In this document: positions 59,108 to 64,000 of the stretch, piece after piece | How the letters are laid out: every line of letters starts with the position of its first letter | How positions within the stretch are numbered: the stretch's first letter is position 1 | Source: Ischnura elegans | Taxonomy: Eukaryota > Arthropoda > Insecta > Odonata > Coenagrionidae | Direction: 5' to 3' | DNA length: 64,000 bases | Assembly: GCF_921293095.1 (NCBI RefSeq) | Contig: NC_060259.1 | Span: forward strand, 5,146,001 to 5,210,000 | The notes under the pieces: model-generated | What the model saw: the letters and a program-made list of their open reading frames with translations, nothing else | Databases searched by the model: none | What the model was told of the DNA's origin: nothing | Made by a program: the position numbers and the translations under genes

Positions 59108-59957
59108 TGCCTCTTGAAGAGTCAGATCCCTGAAATAGACGTTGCTTTTATTTTACCTTTATGTAAAAACCTATTACTTCGATAAATATACTAAACCAGT
59201 TATTTCATTTCTCATAAATGGAAAAAAATACTTACACCAGACGAAGGTCCATCCTTGTCGCCGTCACAGAAGACACTGAGTGTAAGCGCAACGAGTCGGG
59301 AATGCTCAACTTATCCTAGTAGAGAAGCGGTAAGGTCAAAGAAACATTTCGCTTCATAGAATTCAGAGAGAGACGTTATAACAATCTTCACCAAATAACC
59401 AAAAACCTCGGAGTGCAATAAAGCTGGGGGCTCCACGAAAATTCTTGACGCTGGCATTATCTCTCAGGAAGAGCCGCTACCGATTCTCTCTTTGCAGTAG
59501 CACGTGTTACATTGTAAACAGTATTTCTGTTTTGAAAGGGACCCCGGTCGCGTGGTCGCCAGTCGTCTTTGAATGTTACCCTTGGGCATGCACCCACTCC
59601 GACCCCTTCCTAATGGGGTAAGCGGCCACTTTTCCTTTTCTAAACATTGTTTTGGTTTACAACCATACCTCCCACCTCTTGAACATTGTGAGACAGTGCG
59701 TCGGTAGTCCACAAAGGGCACGAAATTCTGATGGAATGGGGACAACTAAGGGCTTTAGGTATTTGCGTGACGTCGTTATATGAAAATATTAACCTATAGA
59801 CACATTTTATATGCAAGAAAACAAAAATAAAGGTAATGTTATGATATAAATGATAAAAAATAAAGCATTGCAAAATAAAATACCGGGAGAAAAGAATAAC
59901 TCCAGAAATATTCGTATTTACGCTTTCCGCCAAAACACGGTAGTGCAAGCGCCTAGC

Positions 59958-59973
59958 GGTACCATATGGTACC
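59958..59973. promoter_or_regulatory. piggyBac subterminal palindrome, inner right
   Basis: Second perfect copy of GGTACCATATGGTACC, about 390 bp inside the right end. Confidence 0.5.
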
Positions 59974-60327
59974 ACCAAAATTCTTTGCATCATAACTTCC
60001 TTGTTATGATGCCCACATCAAAAAACCATGCTTTATATGAAATTTGCATGTTATGACAATCATACTTACATAACTGAATCATCGTAGTATAAGTATATGA
60101 GGCGTAAGTAAAGAAAACTTTAAGGCTTGCACTAAAAATTCCGTTTTTTTCGGATGGTTGAAAATTGTCAATTTTCAAATGGCTGTAAATGCATTAAATA
60201 TATTTTTAAAAGAGGAAACTTTTCGATAAAATGTTAAAACACTCATGCTCATCAATTTAAAACTGTCAAAAATCCAAATAAATTAGGAAAAATAGCAAAA
60301 CCAACTTTTAATCTGGCCCTACCGCCT

Positions 60328-60343
60328 GGTACCATATGGTACT
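60328..60343. promoter_or_regulatory. piggyBac subterminal palindrome, right end
   Basis: GGTACCATATGGTACT, about 16 bp inside the right terminus, one base off the perfect palindrome. Confidence 0.5.
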
Positions 60344-60363
60344 GCTAGGCGTTAACGGGTTAA

Positions 60364-60535
60364 CCATCCGTTTGAAGCCTTGATGTCTTCAATTCCCAGC
60401 CTCATTGCCACATGTTGCGCTTTTTCCTTCAAAATAACTCCGCTGATGGATACGTTCGAGGACCTGGTGCACTGAAACCATTCTTTTAAAATTTCTTCTA
60501 GTCTATCATATTTCAAGTACTTAACATATTTTCTA
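60364..60535 (-). pseudogene. Tigger transposase, CENP-B-type HTH part
   Basis: Reads KYDRLEEILKEWFQ, VSISGVILKEKAQHVAMRLG and KASNGW, the CENP-B-like DNA-binding domain of pogo/Tigger. The codons TGG-TTA-AGC cross the piggyBac TTAA exactly, so reading resumes in frame at 56866 once piggyBac is removed. Upstream coding is lost at about 60535. Confidence 0.82.
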
Positions 60536-60540
60536 GAGAT

Positions 60541-62229
60541 GGGTCGAATAGCAGATTTCTCAAACTCGAATATCGAATTCGAATATTAAATCATTGCTCG
60601 AATAGTCGAATACCTCGAATACTAGAATTGCACAAAGCATATTATTTCTTTAAGCTTCTTATTTCTTTTCCTTTAAAGGATTCATAAGCGGAATTTAGCT
60701 GATTAATGGAATATTTTAATTTTATGGAAACAATTTCGGCTTATAGTTGATGCAACTAACATCTCTTTCAAATATCCTAAGGGGACACACCACCTCGCGA
60801 AAAAATGATTGCATGCCATCTCGGCTTTTACACTGCTACGATGGATTTCTGTCTGATATATAGTACATTCTTATCTACCAAACTCCATTTCTGCGGCACG
60901 CCGATCTGATACTCGGCTTCATCCAACTTCTTATTTTCAACAGGTAGCTCGCTTTACCCTCACTCCTACTGTCAAGTGCTAGCGGACAATCCGAGGCGTT
61001 TTGCAAAATACAGGCGCTTCTCCACCAGATTTTCTTCAATTATTTTCAGTCCATCTTTGGAAGTTCTCACGAGATAAGCAGATGAATTCGAATTGCTAGT
61101 GGGGAGAAACCAAATATCCTGAGAAAATATCCCTTCGACTGTGACAATAGAGATTTTTAGCATAACTCATAAATTGTAACTTGATATATGTTTTCGAAAA
61201 AAAATACCGCATCAACTTCCGAGAAGCTCAGTTGCGAGGATATCGAGTTTCGCCAGAATGCTAAGTCTCCGTCGTATTTTGACATTTATTTCTTTGCGTA
61301 AAATGCTTAAATAAACTCAGAAATACGTCGTGTTTGGTCTTATTCTTTTTTAAATTACGCGAACATTACTAATATTTCAATCCAATAAAGGTGTACTATC
61401 AATTGTTAGACACCTTTTGTGCTAATAGATGACTCATGCAGCGGTTGACCTCCACTGAAATGGGGAACTTCGAAGCTGATTGTATTGCCCATACATAGTC
61501 ACCATTGTAGTATCTGTCGCCAAAGTTTTTCCCCTGTTAATTTCAATTTATGCATTTTGGTTGCCTGAATTTTCGTTGATTCGTAACAATAACAAAATAA
61601 ACACTAAACACACCAACCTTTAGGGTTTCCTTTCCAGTAATTTAATTTTTTAATATAAATTATGCTGCAGGCCTATTTTTTTAAAATTAATATGGCAATA
61701 TAAACAAACATGACATAAATAAAAAATAATGAACAAACAGAGATAATTCTTGAATATTACACTTCAAAAATAATTCCTGCCAATTTTTCAATATTCAACT
61801 TTTTTCAAAGCTAAATTTCGTTTAATGTCAAAATTAGGTGTCATTTCAAATATAGGTGCACTTATCTTATTATGTTTTTAAAGATTAATGTGAACAATCG
61901 CGACACTTACCTTTATCATGAAGGATTTGAAACTTGCATGAGAGGACCAGTAACAGCACAGAATATCTTAAAATAAAATAATACAAGTCACAAGCTGTGT
62001 GAGCTTACTGACTAGTGAGTGACAGGCAAGTATATACAGGCAGAGGAAATTGAGATGGCCTTGGCAGACGTCTTGCTCCACCTCCTCTCCCATCACTTGC
62101 TGAGGGCATGCAGAGCAGGTGCCAAAAGAATCATTGTCCATTCTGTAGTAGCCTATAGTCGCAACACTTAAAGCAGCCAATTGGCAACAATATGCCTCTC
62201 ATTTGTGTGTGGAGTGACACACAGACTAG
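60541..62229. other. Intergenic or intronic DNA with a TCGAAT-rich repeat
   Basis: From 60545 to about 60630 the motif TCGAAT/ATTCGA recurs several times, resembling a short dispersed repeat. The rest has no supported gene. Confidence 0.4.
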
Positions 62230-62585
62230 GAAACATTTGCTTTATGCATGAGAAAACTATATCGAAGCCACATTTAAAAAGTAGAAATTGCCTTTTGAAT
62301 GTTTTGTTTGTGCATTACAAGTGGAGGGGCTGTACCTTGTCTGTACCTTGCAAAAAAAAATATATTGGAGAAACCAGTCGTTCAGTTAAAACACAGGTAG
62401 AACAACTCCAGCTTGCCATTCAACTGGAACAACCTCTAAAATTAGTGCTAGCTGAGCATCCAACCATGGGATGCTTAGGGAAAACAAGAGTCATCCAAAA
62501 AGTGAAAATTTTCAAACTGAGGCTGATCTACAAGGAGATGGAGGTAAAGAAATGTAAACAAATGAAAAAACGACTTCGTTTGTGA
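62230..62585 (+). pseudogene. PLE fragment with GIY-YIG-like endonuclease end
   Basis: The frame contains LSVPCKKKYIGETSRSVKTQ, then AIQLEQPLKLVLAEH and VKIFKLRLIYKEMEV. This follows the PLE endonuclease pattern (P-C..-YIGET-RS-..R..EH, then AEH and a terminal helix). The arginine-plus-histidine part after TRS is altered. The RT is absent. The fragment probably lies in an intron of the CNPPD1-like gene. Confidence 0.6.
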
Positions 62586-62928
62586 ACTTTAACTTCCACA
62601 AAGTTGAGCCTGACACCATTGAACGTATTAAGAAATGTAAAGACCAATTCAGTATGGACTATGACATTACAATTAGCTACACACCTGCTTGTTGTTGAAC
62701 TTGCATGTTCTGTATGTGGTAGGCATGCATTTAAATTGTTCTTTCTTTCAATTCTCCATTATGAAAAAGGTTTGTTGATTGACCTTATGCTTACTCTTCC
62801 TCTGAAGTCTTTCCCCCCTCTCTTGTTCCTTTCCTGCCTCAACCCTCTCACTCTCTGCCTGTTTCTTCCATGGTATTTTGTTATCATATTTTTGTTTTTA
62901 TCAGTAATGGAGTTACATTATTTTTCAG

Positions 62929-63175
62929 AGTTGGCTGCGGAAATCTTCTCAAAAGCCCGCTTTCCTGGGAATGGAGTCCACCTACGTTTGCGCCCTGAAG
63001 GAAAAGTTCTTGGTCTGGAAAGGCTTGGAGTGGCTGAAGCTGGAGAAATATCAAGGGCTGCTTGCATATCACCATGCTCTCTTGTACTAGCCCTGATATA
63101 CGTGGATCGCCTCCGTGAATGCAATTCCAAATACCTGGAGAAGACCTCACCTTCAAAGCTGTTTGTTGTATCAAT
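62929..63175 (+). CDS. CNPPD1: Exon of a CNPPD1-like cyclin (PHO80-like) gene
   Basis: An acceptor ATTTTTCAG ends at 62928 and a donor GTATCT starts at 63176. The exon reads LAAEIFSKARFPGNG, then EAGEISRAACISPCSLVLAL, IYVDRLRECNSKYLEKTSPS and KLFVVSM. The block AACISPC..LALIYVDRLR..N..YL...S...LF..SM matches the cyclin domain of CNPPD1, in which a conserved exon-exon junction would continue with ASKYLYDEG. Flanking exons are not found in the window, so introns must be long; PLE sequences lie on both sides. It could be a live host gene or a stranded duplicate exon; the clean frame and splice sites favour a host gene. Confidence 0.7.
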
Positions 63176-63584
63176 GGTATCTAGCCTGAAGTTGTTACAT
63201 TTTATCCTTGGTGTTATAGAAAGCTACATAATCTATTCTGTTGTTCCGTTTTTGTTTCTGTCAAATCCATGATTTGTTTCTTTTAAGCCCTTGTTCTCCT
63301 TGCTGTCAATTTCTGTCATTTTAAAAGTCAACGCAATCTGGCGCAGACTATTCTTTGAGTTTCGAGAGGAGGATCACCAAATAAAACTCATTTTCTATCC
63401 TCATTTGCAAATTTTCAACCAGTACTTATTGCACTGAATTGTTGAGGCCTTTACTTTGTAGAATTCCATTTTATGGTTGGAAGGAAATTACTTAGCTTTT
63501 CTACAAAAACACCTACTTTATTGCCGACTAGTGTTGGTTACACTGTACCATTTTCAAGACTGGTGATACACATAAGAATTTGCC

Positions 63585-63600
63585 GGTATATATACTCTGT
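63585..63600 (+). promoter_or_regulatory. TATA-like element before a PLE ORF
   Basis: GGTATATATACTCTGTGG lies about 35 bp upstream of the PLE start codon. It may be the core promoter of a PLE terminal region. Weak evidence. Confidence 0.3.
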
Positions 63601-63630
63601 GGTCGGGTGATTGCCTACAAGAAGTTGTAG

Positions 63631-64000
63631 ATGGTAAAGAAGAAGCTACGAAACTTGGAGAGACAACTGGAGAAACAACAACACCGACGACAACAACCTG
63701 GAGAAACAGCAACACCGACAAGGAAAGAAACGGCAGAATCAACAAGGATTGCAACTGTAAGTCCCATTCCCCAAACGTTCCACCAAAGAGTAATTAACTT
63801 ATCACAGCACCATTTCCAACCTGCAGAGATTAAACTGCTTGAAAAAGGCCTTAAATACTGTCCGAATCTTAAAAACAAAACCGAAGATTTTGAAGACCTA
63901 GTAGTGGATTGTGAAGTCGCTTTAAAACGAGAAGATCACATGATCAAGAGTGTTTTTGCCAATAGCTTAAATTCATTGTTTAAAAAAGAGTGGCGGCATG
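63631..64000 (+). CDS. Penelope-like element ORF, N-terminus, runs off the window
   Basis: Open from ATG at 63631 to the window edge, 123 codons without a stop. It begins with a basic, glutamine-rich segment (LERQLEKQQHRRQQ), then RVINLSQHHFQPAEIKLLEK, GLKYCPNLK and EDFEDLVVDCEVALKRE. The NLS...L.P.EI.LL.KGL.YCP motif is the characteristic start of PLE polyproteins. The intact frame makes it the best candidate for a young PLE here. RT and GIY-YIG domains should follow beyond 64000. Confidence 0.75.
   Translation, partial: MVKKKLRNLERQLEKQQHRRQQPGETATPTRKETAESTRIATVSPIPQTFHQRVINLSQHHFQPAEIKLLEKGLKYCPNLKNKTEDFEDLVVDCEVALKREDHMIKSVFANSLNSLFKKEWRH

Larger units (their letters stand above)
56870..60359 (-). 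mobile_element. piggyBac-type transposon, 3,490 bp, nearly intact
   Basis: Flanked by TTAA at 56866-56869 and 60360-60363, with inverted ends CCCGGTAACGCC and CCCGTTAACGCC. It carries one transposase gene in reverse and three copies of the palindrome GGTACCATATGGTACC near the ends. It landed inside the Tigger transposase. Confidence 0.9.
55735..60540 (-). mobile_element. pogo/Tigger-like element, interrupted by piggyBac
   Basis: The left end CAGTAAAACCCCTCTTTTAC (55735) follows TA, as for pogo/Tigger insertions. The coding remnant spans 56330-56866 and 60364-60535 on the minus strand. The right terminus is not seen; after about 60541 the sequence becomes a TCGAAT-rich repeat. Confidence 0.7.

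Noticed and set aside
62604..63272. One 222-codon ORF covering the CNPPD1-like exon
   Set aside because: Only the part between the splice sites (62929-63175) has cyclin-like sequence. The rest is intronic sequence that happens to be open.
1..64000. CRISPR array, bacterial operons, rRNA genes
   Set aside because: No regularly spaced short repeats with unique spacers, no Shine-Dalgarno-led gene clusters and no rRNA-like sequence. The tandem array is a 315-bp satellite.

Overview
The window looks like a repeat-packed, intron-bearing arthropod (most likely insect) chromosome segment. I see no bacterial operons, CRISPR arrays or rRNA. Nearly every long reading frame belongs to a transposable element: non-LTR LINEs, Penelope-like elements (PLEs), one Ty3/gypsy element, and DNA transposons of the Transib, piggyBac, pogo/Tigger, Tc1-mariner-like and PIF/Harbinger-like groups. 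The best host-gene signal is one spliced exon of a CNPPD1-like cyclin gene at 62.93-63.18 kb. The insect call is an inference from family types and AT-rich intergenic DNA.

Layout. 1-6.6 kb: a ~315-bp tandem satellite, split by a 3.4-kb RTE-like LINE (12-bp target duplication) and a 1.8-kb Harbinger-like element. 7-7.9 kb: a LINE relic holding a foldback hairpin. 8.1-11.1, 13.3-17.9 and 32.7-41.7 kb: three copies of an unclassified ~3-kb element, here called K. 11.5-12.4 kb: a jockey/CR1-like LINE tail. 20.0-20.8 kb: half a LINE abutting a Tc1-like terminal repeat; the matching other half lies at 44.4-45.8 kb in the opposite orientation. 21.1-25.5 kb: a LINE split by a short retroposon-like insert, itself split by a Transib element. 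25.9-41.7 kb: a stack of nested DNA transposons (E contains F and K; K contains G; G contains a PLE). 42.8-43.8 kb: a MITE. 45.8-47.8 kb: a PLE. 48-53 kb: a gypsy element with its 3' LTR and a neighbouring tRNA-like sequence. 54.9-60.5 kb: an old piggyBac relic, a Tigger relic and a young piggyBac nested in the Tigger. 62-64 kb: PLE pieces around the CNPPD1-like exon.

The genes do not form a pathway. The window is a record of successive insertions, and target-site duplications let many be ordered in time. The main points are the Transib element (a RAG1-related family) with exact RSS-like heptamers and 549-bp inverted repeats; a probable inversion inferred from a split LINE; hammerhead-ribozyme-like motifs in PLE-type sequence; and a piggyBac element broken only at one A8 homopolymer. 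Letters E, F, G and K are local labels. Family calls come from motif recognition by eye, with no database search.
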